Source: JANQRA01 sp035762545
Lineage (GTDB): Bacteria; Actinomycetota; Acidimicrobiia; Spongiisociales; ZC4RG35
Direction: 5' to 3'
Length of the DNA stretch: 64,000 bases
Assembly: GCA_035762545.1 (NCBI GenBank)
Contig: DASTOM010000044.1
Span: 124,001-188,000, forward strand
The first letter of the stretch is position 1. Every line of letters starts with the position of its first letter. The translations under genes were made by a program, and so were the position numbers. Shown here piece after piece: positions 1 through 7,767 of the stretch. Below the pieces are notes generated by a model. That model was not told where the DNA came from. It saw nothing but the letters and a program-made list of their open reading frames with translations, and ran no database searches.

Positions 1-50
1 TGGAAGCCGCTGAGGAATGTCCCGGCGAGTGCATCCTCGTGGAGGTGTGA
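1..50 (+). CDS. Ferredoxin, C-terminal end (5' cut by window edge)
   Basis: The frame starting at base 3 ends in EAAEECPGECILVEV followed by TGA at 48-50. Small bacterial ferredoxins commonly end with a Cys-Pro motif of this kind, preceded by an Ala/Glu-rich helix and followed by a short hydrophobic strand, so this is read as the last 15 residues of a 3Fe-4S or 4Fe-4S ferredoxin. The next gene starts two bases after the stop, so they share a transcript. A ferredoxin fits the electron-transfer character of the downstream genes. The call rests on 15 residues and cannot be confirmed without the upstream sequence. Confidence 0.6.
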   Translation, partial: EAAEECPGECILVEV

Positions 51-51
51 A

Positions 52-597
52 ATGTCATCGTCAGCCACCAACCGTTCCATCTCGGTCTCGCTCATCATTG
101 GAACGCTGCTGGTCCCCATCAGTGCTCTAGCCGCGGTCTGGCTGAGCAGCGCCCGCGCCGACGGCGAAACGCCACAGACGACGGCGTCGGCTCCCTTGGA
201 CGCATCGGCTCCCGTGGAAGTCGTGTCGACAGGCCCTCCATCAGTCGTGACGACTCCGGCGGCAGCCGATCTCGAGGCTGCCTGCGGGCCTGAGGGAATG
301 AAACTCGTCGCACTCGAGTCGACCGGCGCCATCACGGAGGTGCAGCAAGGTGCACTCGACGCACTCCGTCCCTTGTGCGGCCAACAGGGATTGGCGCTCC
401 CCGCCGCCCCGACCCCGGAGCCGATCGTGCAAACCGTGCTGGCTCCGGCGGTCACTGCCGCGGCGACCGTCACGACCATCGATGACGACCGCTATGAGGA
501 CCATGACGACGACGAGTACGAGGACTACGACGACGACCATCGGGAGCACGAGAGCGACGACGACGATCACGACCACGATCGAGAGGACGACGAGTGA
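52..597 (+). CDS. Exported small protein with Asp/Glu/His-rich tail
   Basis: No family recognised (181 aa). Residues 9-33 form a hydrophobic signal or anchor segment ending near Ala-rich AxA sites, so the protein should be outside or anchored in the membrane. A low-complexity Ala/Thr/Pro/Ser stretch (about 36-72) leads to a small domain at about 73-118 with two cysteines (C78, C109) that could form a disulfide. Residues 144-181 are almost entirely Asp, Glu and His with a few Tyr and Arg, a composition that could bind divalent metal ions. The gene follows the ferredoxin by one base, and its stop overlaps the ATG of the next gene. Metal binding or an electron-carrier role is inferred only from composition and neighbours. 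Confidence 0.7.
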   Translation: MSSSATNRSISVSLIIGTLLVPISALAAVWLSSARADGETPQTTASAPLDASAPVEVVSTGPPSVVTTPAAADLEAACGPEGMKLVALESTGAITEVQQGALDALRPLCGQQGLALPAAPTPEPIVQTVLAPAVTAAATVTTIDDDRYEDHDDDEYEDYDDDHREHESDDDDHDHDREDDE

Positions 598-932
598 TGA
601 GCCCCGACTCCTTGCGGATAGTCAGCGGGATCGCGGTCCTGGCTCTCGGGATCGGCGCCGGTCTGGTCGTCAGCCGCCCTCCGGGCGGGACGGTCTCCGA
701 CCCCATTTCGCCACCACCCGCCGTCGCCATTGCCGAGCCCATTGGACCGATCCAACCCGCGAGCGATCTGCATCTGCCCGGGGTGCCTGACTCGGTCACG
801 CGGGTCCTCGCATGGAGCGGCAACGCCGGATTCGCCGACGCTGCAACCACTTCGGAAATACCTCCGACCGTTGTAGATGCACTCACGGCCCACGGCCTGC
901 CGATCGCAATCCCTTCGGCCGACGCCCCATGA
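597..932 (+). CDS. Small membrane-anchored protein, unknown
   Basis: A 111-aa protein with one N-terminal hydrophobic segment (about residues 7-26), no lipobox Cys, then a Pro-rich linker and a short domain at about 62-105. The ATG at 597 shares one base with the TGA of the preceding gene; a GTG one codon earlier is also possible. The C-terminal part (VVDALTAHGLPIAIP) resembles in spacing the LDALRPLCGQQGLALP segment of the previous protein, hinting at a shared small domain, but the similarity is short. It sits in the ferredoxin-ApbE-ferric reductase cluster. No function can be assigned. Confidence 0.65.
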   Translation: MSPDSLRIVSGIAVLALGIGAGLVVSRPPGGTVSDPISPPPAVAIAEPIGPIQPASDLHLPGVPDSVTRVLAWSGNAGFADAATTSEIPPTVVDALTAHGLPIAIPSADAP

Positions 933-1258
933 GCCGTTTCGACAACAGACGCCGACTGAAAATCGCGGTCTGGACAGGAGCGGCCCTCGCATGGGGGACG
1001 ACGGCAGCCATGACAGCGCATCGGACGGCGGATGCACAAGCGAGACAGGAGGAGAACCCTGCAGTCCCTGCCCAGTTGGTCACCGAGAAACTGGCTGCGG
1101 CGCCGATTCCGACCCTGCCCGAAGGAGGTCTCGTCATCTTGAGGTTTCAGCCACCACCAGAGGTTCCACAGGAGGTGAGGACGGTCCGTGTCCAGGCGCC
1201 CTCCCCACCGCCCCCGGTCACGTCGAGCACTCCTCGACCCAGGAGCAGTGGGTCATGA
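929..1258 (+). CDS. Small Pro-rich membrane-anchored protein, unknown
   Basis: A 109-aa protein. A basic N-terminus (SRFDNRRRLK) followed by a hydrophobic segment at about 11-30 suggests a type II membrane anchor or an uncleaved signal. The rest is Ala/Pro-rich and ends in a Pro/Ser/Thr/Arg tail. The ATG at 929 overlaps the TGA of the preceding gene by four bases, and its own TGA overlaps the ATG of apbE in the same way, so it is translationally coupled on both sides. A longer reading with a start near 812 would overlap the previous gene heavily and is not favoured. Function unknown. Confidence 0.6.
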   Translation: MSRFDNRRRLKIAVWTGAALAWGTTAAMTAHRTADAQARQEENPAVPAQLVTEKLAAAPIPTLPEGGLVILRFQPPPEVPQEVRTVRVQAPSPPPPVTSSTPRPRSSGS

Positions 1259-2100
1259 AGGCCCACAACTTCTCGGCGATGGGAACGACCATCGAAGCGT
1301 GGACCAAAATCGATGACGCGCCAGTCTCGCTGATCGATCTCTTCGAACTGGTCGAGGACGTCTGCAGCCGATTCCGACCCGAGAGCGAGCTGACGCAGAT
1401 CAACCTGAGCGATGATCCACAGGTCACCCCCTCTCCATTGATGGCCGAACTGCTCGACGGCGCCGAACGGGCGCGGACAATCACCCAAGGGCTCGTCGAC
1501 GTGGGAGTGGGTCGTTCGGTCCGCGCCTGGGGGTACGACCGCACCTTCTCGGAGATCACCGATCTCGACCGCGAGCCGTCGCCGATGACTCCCGGCAGAT
1601 GGAGACTCGAAGACGGGGTGCTGACCCGGCACGGAGAGGTGGAGCTGGACCTGGGTGGCCTGGCCAAGGGGTGGACGTGCGACCGAGCCGTCGAGACGGG
1701 ACTGGCCCCGGTGGTCGCCGCCGGTGGAGATCTTCGAAGCAACCACCCCGGGACCAGGGTTTCGGTCGCCGGTCCCGGCGGTGTCGTCGACGTGGTTGTC
1801 GAACTCGGCGTAGGCGCACTCGCCACCAGCTCGACTACTCGGCGGGCCTGGCGAGCGGGAGGGCGCAAGGTGAGCCACATAGTCGATCCGCGATCCATGC
1901 GGCCTGTTGAGACCCCGATCACTTCTGCCACCGTCATCGCCGACAAGGCGGCAGATGCGGAAGCCGGCGCCAAGGCGATCGTCATCCTCGGTATTGATGG
2001 CCTGGCATGGGCGACAGCCCAGCCCTGGATCAGAGGCGCCCTGGCGTTCTGGGAAGACGGCTCGCTCTTTGCCACACCAGGCCTGGAGCTGGCGGCATGA
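1255..2100 (+). CDS. apbE: FAD:protein FMN transferase (ApbE family)
   Basis: ApbE enzymes use FAD to attach FMN covalently to a Thr or Ser of an acceptor flavoprotein, with Mg2+. The 281-aa protein has the family order: SAMGTTIE at the N-terminus (7-14), LDLGGLAKGWTCDRAV (131-146), AAGGDLRS (155-162), SHIVDPRS (207-214) and the C-terminal Asp/Ala-rich metal region ADAEAGAKA (233-241). No signal peptide is visible when the ATG at 1255 is used, so this copy may act in the cytoplasm or be exported otherwise. A longer reading from 877 is open but would overlap two genes. It overlaps both neighbours by four bases, and the next gene is a ferric-reductase-like membrane protein, as in known flavin-based electron-transfer loci. 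No obvious FMN acceptor domain is encoded in the visible cluster. Confidence 0.88.
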   Translation: MKAHNFSAMGTTIEAWTKIDDAPVSLIDLFELVEDVCSRFRPESELTQINLSDDPQVTPSPLMAELLDGAERARTITQGLVDVGVGRSVRAWGYDRTFSEITDLDREPSPMTPGRWRLEDGVLTRHGEVELDLGGLAKGWTCDRAVETGLAPVVAAGGDLRSNHPGTRVSVAGPGGVVDVVVELGVGALATSSTTRRAWRAGGRKVSHIVDPRSMRPVETPITSATVIADKAADAEAGAKAIVILGIDGLAWATAQPWIRGALAFWEDGSLFATPGLELAA

Positions 2101-2684
2101 GCATCGAGTGGATGCTCATCAGAGGGTCGGGGATCGTGGCATTCGCACTGTTGGCCGCAGCCACCATCTGGGGTCTGCTCATCAGCACGAAACTGTTGGC
2201 TCGTATCGCCAAAGCCAAGCCGCTGACCTGGTTCCACGAGTCCCTGGCGATTGGAGCTCTGCTGGCCACGACGGTTCACGTCGTGACCCTCAGTCTTCAC
2301 GACTACCTCGAATTCACCTGGCTGGAGATTCTGGTCCCGGGGGCCTCTGACTGGCGAGCCGGGGCCGTCTCTCTCGGCATCATGAGCTTCTACGGTCTGA
2401 TAGCCGTAGCCGGGAGCTTCTACGTCAAGAGTCACATAGGGCATAAGGCTTGGCGGACCATCCATTTCGCCAGCCTCGGAGTGTTCCTTGCTGCCCTCTT
2501 GCACGGAATCACGTCAGGATCAGACACGAGAGAGCCGCTCGTCGCTGGCCTCTACTTCGGATCGGTGATCGTGGTGGCGGCTCTGGTGGGAATGCGAATC
2601 GACGGCGAGTCCCTACCGTCTGGCCCCCGAGCCCCGATGATCTCGATCGATGGCGCCATACCGAAACGATCCGAGGTCGATTGA
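2097..2684 (+). CDS. Ferric-reductase-like transmembrane haem protein
   Basis: A 195-aa integral membrane protein with about five to six hydrophobic helices and a short polar C-terminal tail. Two helices each carry two His residues with the spacing of the ferric-reductase/cytochrome b-like domain: H47 and H61 (spacing 14), H123 and H136 (spacing 13), as expected for two stacked b haems that move electrons across the membrane. It lacks the FAD/NADPH-binding half of full NADPH oxidase or ferric reductases, so electrons must come from a partner, plausibly the ferredoxin or a flavinylated protein. Its ATG overlaps the apbE stop by four bases. Confidence 0.8.
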   Translation: MSIEWMLIRGSGIVAFALLAAATIWGLLISTKLLARIAKAKPLTWFHESLAIGALLATTVHVVTLSLHDYLEFTWLEILVPGASDWRAGAVSLGIMSFYGLIAVAGSFYVKSHIGHKAWRTIHFASLGVFLAALLHGITSGSDTREPLVAGLYFGSVIVVAALVGMRIDGESLPSGPRAPMISIDGAIPKRSEVD

Positions 2685-2994
2685 AGGCACCCATCGGCTG
2701 ATCGTGGCCCGCTCGGCGCGGACACGATGATTGGAGCGGACGACCTCCGGGCTTTTCAAAACAGCGGTCTCCAGCGAAGCCTGAAGCGTTAGAGACCCAC
2801 CCGCCAGGGACGGTAGGTGACCCTGCCCAAGGTGGAGCCCCGTACCAAGGCCGCGAAAAGCTTGGAGCCAACCTGCTGGACGACCCCCGACAGCGGGTTT
2901 ATCGTCTCCGACACTTCCCCCGGTGACCGTCACCGACCTCCACGACCTCCACGTGGGTTTCTTCCCCGCCGTCAGTGCAACCTCGATTTCGGCC

Positions 2995-3003
2995 TGTGGA
3001 TAA
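2995..3003 (-). promoter_or_regulatory. DnaA box
   Basis: TGTGGATAA on the plus strand is the exact complement of the consensus DnaA box TTATCCACA. It lies 39 bases upstream of the nrdJ -35 element. DnaA is known to bind and regulate the nrdAB promoter of E. coli, so a regulatory role here is plausible. A 9-base match can occur by chance about once per 130 kb on two strands in unbiased sequence, more rarely at high GC. Confidence 0.5.
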
Positions 3004-3042
3004 CGCCGAATTGGCCGGTCGGAGTGGTCCGACAATTAGTAG

Positions 3043-3071
3043 TTGACTGCTGACACGCGTGTAATTACAGT
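3043..3071 (+). promoter_or_regulatory. Putative nrdJ promoter with internal palindrome
   Basis: TTGACT (3043-3048) and TACAGT (3066-3071) are separated by 17 bases, a good sigma-70-type arrangement. The perfect palindrome ACACGCGTGT (3053-3062) sits between the two boxes, where a repressor would block polymerase. Its ACAC...GTGT ends recall the NrdR box, but the central spacing is six bases too short for the 16-bp NrdR consensus. Transcription would begin near 3078 and give a leader of about 165 nt. Confidence 0.5.
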
Positions 3072-3242
3072 GTTGAAGTCCATACCAGATGTAGTGGACA
3101 CTTCCCCGCAGACCACAACATCTTGTGGTTGGAGTTGAGAATAGACATCGTCTGCGACGAGATCGGATCGTCCGAATCTGATCGTCGTGGGCCGAAGTAC
3201 TGCACACCAGCTGCCCCCAGCTGTGCGGAGGAGGAGATGAGG

Positions 3243-6200
3243 ATGAGTAGAGGCCTGCGGATCGACCGCCGCTTCACCGAGGCCGGAGCCGACCCATACG
3301 ACAAGTTCGAGTGGTCGCATCGTGATTCGAAGATCACCAACCCCGACGGTTCTGTCGTATTCGAGATGAACGGCGCCGAGATCCCGGCTCGATGGAGCCA
3401 GGTGGCATCCGACATCATGGTCTCGAAGTACTTCCGCAAGGCGGGGGTCCCCCAGTTCGATGACGCCGGCAACCCGATCCTCGATGAGGAAGGCAATCCG
3501 ATCACCGGTCCGGAGCGCTCCTCCAAGCAGGTATTCGACCGTCTCGCCGGGACCTGGCGCGCCTGGGGCGAGAAGGGTGGCTACTTCGCCTCCACCGACG
3601 ACGCCGACGCTTTCGAAGACGAGCTGCGTTTCATGCTCGCCGCCCAGATCGCAGCACCCAACTCCCCGCAGTGGTTCAACACCGGGCTCAACCACGCCTA
3701 CGGGCTGACAGGCCCGGCACAGGGTTTTTGGTACGTGGACGATGCCACGGGAGAGCTGACGGAGTCACCCGACTCCTACGGCCGCCCCGCTCCCCACGCC
3801 TGTTTCATCAACGGTGTCCGTGACGACCTGGTAAACCCGGGAGGCATCATGGACCTTTGGATCCGGGAGGCCCGGATCTTCAAGTTCGGATCGGGCGCCG
3901 GCTCCAACTTCAGTGCCATCCGCGCCGAGGGCGAGCTGCTCTCCGGCGGTGGCAAGTCCTCGGGTGTGATGTCGTTCCTCAAGATCGGAGACCGGGCCGC
4001 CGGTGCCATCAAATCGGGCGGAACGACCCGACGCGCCGCCAAGATGGTCATCCTCGATGTCGACCACCCTGACATCGAGACCTTCGTCGACTGGAAGAAG
4101 ATCGAGGAGGAGAAGGCGAAGGTCCTGATCCAGCATGGTGGGTACCCAGCGGACTTCAACGGCGAGGCGTACGCAACCGTCTCCGGTCAGAACTCCAACA
4201 ACTCGGTCCGGGTCACATACGACTTCGTGAGAGCAGTCGAGGAAGACGGTGACTGGGACCTGATCAACCGGACGGACGGCTCGGTCCGGAAGACGGTCAA
4301 GGCCCGCGATTTGTGGAAGCGGATCGCGGAAGCCGCCTGGGCCTGCGCCGATCCGGGTCTCCAGTTCGACACCACCATCAACGAGTGGCACACCAGCCCG
4401 GCGGGCGGGCGGATCAACGCATCCAACCCGTGCTCCGAGTACATGTTCCTCGACGACACCGCCTGCAACCTGGCCTCGATCAACCTGGTCCGGCTCTATG
4501 ACGACGCCTCGGGTGAGTTCGACATCGAGGGGTACCAGCACGCCATCCGGATCTGGACCATCGTCCTCGAGATCTCGGTGGCCATGGCCCACTTCCCGTC
4601 GAAGGAGATCGCCCAGGGCTCGTACGACTATCGGACCCTCGGTCTCGGCTACGCCAACCTCGGCTCCTTGCTGATGCGTCAGGGCATCGCCTACGACTCG
4701 GATGAGGGTCGCGCCATTTCCGGAGCGATAACCGCGATCCTGACCGGCTACTCATATGCGACCTCCGCCGAGATCGCCGAAGCGATCGGTCCGTTCCCCC
4801 GCTATGCAGAGAACCGGGACTCGATGCTTCGGGTGATACGCAACCATCGTGTGGCCGCCTATGACAGAGACGACTTCGAGGACATCTCGACGATCGTGAT
4901 GGGGATCGACGCCGACCAGTGCCCCGAAGACCTCCTGACCGCGGCACGCACCTCGTGGGATCTGGCGCTCGAGCGCGGCGAGGCTCACGGCTTCCGCAAC
5001 GCCCAGGCAACGGTGCTCGCGCCGACCGGGACCATCGGCCTCCTCATGGACTGTGACACCACCGGAGTGGAGCCCGACTTCGCTCTCGTGAAGTTCAAGA
5101 AGCTGGCCGGCGGCGGCTACTTCAAGATCGTCAACCAGTCCGTGGCACCTGCGCTGACCAGGCTGGGATACGCGCCGGACGAGATCTCCGACGTCGTGAC
5201 CTACATCGTGGGCACAAGCTCCATCGAGGGCGCACCTCACATCAACACGGACAGCCTCCTCGAGAAGGGGTTCAACGACGAAGACATCCTGAAGCTCCAG
5301 GCGACACTCCCCGGTGTCTTCGAGTTGAAGCACGCCTTCAACGTCTTCACCTTCGGTGAGGACACGCTGCAACGTCTCGGCTTCACCGTCGACGACTACA
5401 CGAGTTGGGACTTCGACTTGCTCAGAGCTCTCGGTTTCACCAGGGCTCAGATCTCAGAGGCGAACGACCACATCTGTGGACGTCAGACCATCGAGGGTGC
5501 CCCCCATGTGAAAGAAGAGCACCTTTCCGTCTTCGACACCGCCAACAGGAACGGCAAATACGGCGAGAGGTTCATCCACCACAACGGTCACATCAAGATG
5601 ATGGCTGCAGCCCAGCCCTTCATCTCGGGTGCGATCTCCAAGACGATCAACATGCCGCATGAGGTAACGGTCGAGGAGATCGAGGAGGCCTACCACCTCT
5701 CCGGCGAGCTCGGGTTGAAGGCCATGGCGCTCTACCGGGATGGGTCCAAGGCGGCACAGCCGCTCAACTCGACCTCGGACGAGGGAGAGGAGAACGAGGA
5801 CGAGGACGAGGCGATCACCGCTGCCGTCGAGGCGGAAAAGGCGATCCACTGGGGGAACCTGCCGGCGGGGATCTCCCCCACCCAGGCGTACGCCCAGGGG
5901 ATGAAGCCACCGCGGTTCCTGCTTCCCGCCCGTCGCTCCGGTTTCAACCAGGAGGCAAGGGTCGGTGGGCACAAGGTCTACCTCCGCACCGGCGAGTACG
6001 AGGACGGCACCCTCGGTGAGATCTTCATCGACCTGGCCAAGGAAGGCGCCACCCTCAAGGGGATCCTCTCCTGCTTCGCCATTGCGGTATCGAAGGGTCT
6101 CCAGTACGGCGTGCCACTCGAGGAGTACGTGGATACCTTCACGTTCCAGACATTCGAGCCCCGCGGGATGGTCGAGGGACACAACAACATCAAGATGGCC

Positions 6201-6608
6201 AACTCCATCGTCGACTACGTGTTCCGGGCCCTCGGTGTCGAGTACCTGAAGCGGGACGAGCTGGCCCAGGTGCCACCGGATAGGGACAGCGACCTGCCAG
6301 CCCCGCCCAAGGGTCTGGCCGTCGACGCCGGGGTCCAACTCGACCTGACCGACGCCGCCGCCGACGCCGACGTCGATGCGGTGCGGTCGGTCGTCGAGTT
6401 CCTCGATGGGCCCGACGAGGACGTCAAGGCGCCGGAACGGGAGAAGATCGCCGTGGCTGCCGTAGGTGGCGAGTCGTCGATCGCCAACGCCGCCCTGTCA
6501 GAGAACATGGGCGATGCCCCAGCCTGCTCCAACTGCGGTCACATGACCGTCCGCAACGGCAGCTGCTACGTCTGCCTCACCTGCGGAGACACGACCGGCT
6601 GCAGCTGA
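3243..6608 (+). CDS. nrdJ: B12-dependent (class II) ribonucleoside-diphosphate reductase
   Basis: Makes deoxyribonucleotides from ribonucleotides using adenosylcobalamin instead of an oxygen-dependent radical subunit. The 1121-aa length matches long NrdJ enzymes. Visible features: a redox-active Cys at 187 (PHACFING) pairing with C408 (DTACNLA), the active-site motif NPCSE at 395-399 holding the radical Cys, the phosphate-binding LAPTGTIGLLMDCDTTG segment, and a C-terminal Cys-rich tail (CSNCGH...CYVCLTCGDTTGC) typical of NrdJ with a zinc-binding/redox end. The start is taken at ATG 3243, eight bases after GGAGG in a GGAGGAGGAG tract (3227-3236); ATG 3237 is an alternative two codons earlier. 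It is the only RNR in the window. Confidence 0.96.
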   Translation: MSRGLRIDRRFTEAGADPYDKFEWSHRDSKITNPDGSVVFEMNGAEIPARWSQVASDIMVSKYFRKAGVPQFDDAGNPILDEEGNPITGPERSSKQVFDRLAGTWRAWGEKGGYFASTDDADAFEDELRFMLAAQIAAPNSPQWFNTGLNHAYGLTGPAQGFWYVDDATGELTESPDSYGRPAPHACFINGVRDDLVNPGGIMDLWIREARIFKFGSGAGSNFSAIRAEGELLSGGGKSSGVMSFLKIGDRAAGAIKSGGTTRRAAKMVILDVDHPDIETFVDWKKIEEEKAKVLIQHGGYPADFNGEAYATVSGQNSNNSVRVTYDFVRAVEEDGDWDLINRTDGSVRKTVKARDLWKRIAEAAWACADPGLQFDTTINEWHTSPAGGRINASNPCSEYMFLDDTACNLASINLVRLYDDASGEFDIEGYQHAIRIWTIVLEISVAMAHFPSKEIAQGSYDYRTLGLGYANLGSLLMRQGIAYDSDEGRAISGAITAILTGYSYATSAEIAEAIGPFPRYAENRDSMLRVIRNHRVAAYDRDDFEDISTIVMGIDADQCPEDLLTAARTSWDLALERGEAHGFRNAQATVLAPTGTIGLLMDCDTTGVEPDFALVKFKKLAGGGYFKIVNQSVAPALTRLGYAPDEISDVVTYIVGTSSIEGAPHINTDSLLEKGFNDEDILKLQATLPGVFELKHAFNVFTFGEDTLQRLGFTVDDYTSWDFDLLRALGFTRAQISEANDHICGRQTIEGAPHVKEEHLSVFDTANRNGKYGERFIHHNGHIKMMAAAQPFISGAISKTINMPHEVTVEEIEEAYHLSGELGLKAMALYRDGSKAAQPLNSTSDEGEENEDEDEAITAAVEAEKAIHWGNLPAGISPTQAYAQGMKPPRFLLPARRSGFNQEARVGGHKVYLRTGEYEDGTLGEIFIDLAKEGATLKGILSCFAIAVSKGLQYGVPLEEYVDTFTFQTFEPRGMVEGHNNIKMANSIVDYVFRALGVEYLKRDELAQVPPDRDSDLPAPPKGLAVDAGVQLDLTDAAADADVDAVRSVVEFLDGPDEDVKAPEREKIAVAAVGGESSIANAALSENMGDAPACSNCGHMTVRNGSCYVCLTCGDTTGCS

Positions 6609-6622
6609 TCCGAAATCGTACG

Positions 6623-6657
6623 ATGTAGGGATGTGCCTGGATGGCGCATCCCTACAT
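6623..6657. terminator. Bidirectional terminator hairpin
   Basis: Perfect 11-bp inverted repeat ATGTAGGGATG (6623-6633) and CATCCCTACAT (6647-6657) with a 13-base loop, placed between the convergent ends of nrdJ and the monooxygenase gene. There is no T-run, so it may act as a Rho-assisted or purely structural end for both transcripts. Confidence 0.7.
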
Positions 6658-6666
6658 GTCCGACCA

Positions 6667-7767
6667 TCAGGAGACGCTTGCCGGTTCGGATGCCGAACTT
6701 GTCGCCACATGCTCCACGATCAACTCCGCTTCCCTGCCAACTGCAAGGAGGGTGTCTGAAAGCGGAGAATGCTGGAACTTGATCGCCACGAAGTAGAGAC
6801 CCGGAATCTCGTCCACAACCCCACGCCGGTGCCTGACCCGGCCATCTTCATCGAATACCGGAAGATCCACCCAGTCGAATCCCGGACCAAAACCGGTGCA
6901 CCAGATCACGTTGGCGACCTCGAGCACTGTGCCATCCTCGAGGGCGGGATATCCATCGATAACCCTTTCGGTCCGACCCACTCGGGTCACACCAGCTCGG
7001 ACCAGGTCTTTGGGCTTCACCCGAAGAAGGGGAGCTGCCTTGTCGTACATCTTTTCCTTCAATCGTCGACCCATCGGTGTGCTCGTGCTCAAGAGCTTGT
7101 TCATGACCAGCGGCCCAACAACGGGCATGAGGACTCGGCCTGACAGCTTCTCTGGACGGAAAGGTTGTACCGCACTCGGCTCACCGGACAGGTACACGTC
7201 CCGATTGACCACCAACTCTCTGGCGATCTCCGCTCCTGAGTTCCCCAAGCCGACTACGAGGGCTGGACCCTTTCGTAGCTGGTCTGGGTTCTTGTAGGAG
7301 CCAACGTGGATCTGCACTATCTCAGGGTCCAACTCGCCGGCAAACTGAGGGACCTTCGGCTTCTGATATGACGCCATGGCGACGATCACGTGCCGGGCCT
7401 CGAACATGGAGTCGTCCGTTTCCGCCACAAAGCGATCTCCGTCCCTCGTCAGCTTCTCGACTCGGATCCGGTGGCGGATGGGCAGCTCGAAGTGCTCCCC
7501 GTAGGACTGTAGGTAGTCGGCCAACTCGTCCTTGGTCGGGAAGCCCCAGTCCTCACCCGGGATTCGCAGGCCCGGGAGACTGTTGAAACGGTTTGGTGTG
7601 AACAACCGCAGCGAGTCCCAACGTCTGCGCCACGAATCCCCGGTCCGTTCGTTTGCGTCGAGAATGAGGAACGGGACTCCGGCTCTTGACAGGTGATAGC
7701 CGACGGCGAGCCCGGCTTGCCCACCTCCGATCACCAGGGTGTCGATATGTTCTCTCGTTCCTGTCAT
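6667..7767 (-). CDS. Flavin-dependent monooxygenase / FAD-NADPH oxidoreductase
   Basis: A 366-aa protein of the flavin-containing monooxygenase-like group that uses FAD and NADPH to oxygenate small substrates. An N-terminal Rossmann FAD motif GGGQAGLAVGYHLSR lies near residues 12-26, followed by the family-typical GDSWRRRWDSLRLFTP, and a second nucleotide-binding motif VVGLGNSGAEIARELV in the middle for NADPH. The ATG at 7767 is chosen because GGAGGT precedes it by seven bases; the open frame extends further but without family features. The start overlaps the end of the upstream small membrane gene by four bases. The substrate cannot be told from sequence. Confidence 0.88.
   Translation of the reverse strand: MTGTREHIDTLVIGGGQAGLAVGYHLSRAGVPFLILDANERTGDSWRRRWDSLRLFTPNRFNSLPGLRIPGEDWGFPTKDELADYLQSYGEHFELPIRHRIRVEKLTRDGDRFVAETDDSMFEARHVIVAMASYQKPKVPQFAGELDPEIVQIHVGSYKNPDQLRKGPALVVGLGNSGAEIARELVVNRDVYLSGEPSAVQPFRPEKLSGRVLMPVVGPLVMNKLLSTSTPMGRRLKEKMYDKAAPLLRVKPKDLVRAGVTRVGRTERVIDGYPALEDGTVLEVANVIWCTGFGPGFDWVDLPVFDEDGRVRHRRGVVDEIPGLYFVAIKFQHSPLSDTLLAVGREAELIVEHVATSSASEPASVS

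Larger units (their letters stand above)
2685..3242. other. 558-base intergenic regulatory region before nrdJ
   Basis: No convincing gene. Contents seen: a small hairpin at 2921-2935 (CGGTGACCGTCACCG), a perfect DnaA box on the minus strand at 2995-3003, a promoter-like pair at 3043-3071 with a 10-base palindrome inside it, a perfect 7-bp stem with a CATC loop at 3112-3129, and a CAGCTG/CAGCTG hairpin at 3208-3223 just before the nrdJ ribosome binding site. No B12-box (GCCACTG) of a cobalamin riboswitch was found, although that would be a common control for this gene. Nothing identifiable in 2685-2920. Confidence 0.6.

Noticed and set aside
316..340. STGAIT in the first small protein as an FMN attachment motif for ApbE
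   Set aside because: The usual acceptor motif is D-x-x-(S/T)-G-A-T; here the Asp is missing and Thr is shifted by one, so the match is too weak.
1218..2504. 428-codon minus-strand frame across apbE and the haem-protein gene
   Set aside because: Overlaps two genes with clear family motifs on the plus strand; its product is Ser/Arg/Pro-rich low-complexity sequence.
3053..3062. NrdR box at ACACGCGTGT
   Set aside because: A 10-base palindrome only; the 16-base consensus spacing with an AT-rich centre is not met.
2685..3236. Cobalamin riboswitch before nrdJ
   Set aside because: No B12 box or matching pseudoknot sequence was found by reading.
3765..4592. Long open frame on the minus strand inside nrdJ (also 4752-5372 and 5454-6338)
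   Set aside because: They are antisense shadows of a strongly conserved gene in high-GC DNA; their proteins have no recognisable motif and biased composition.
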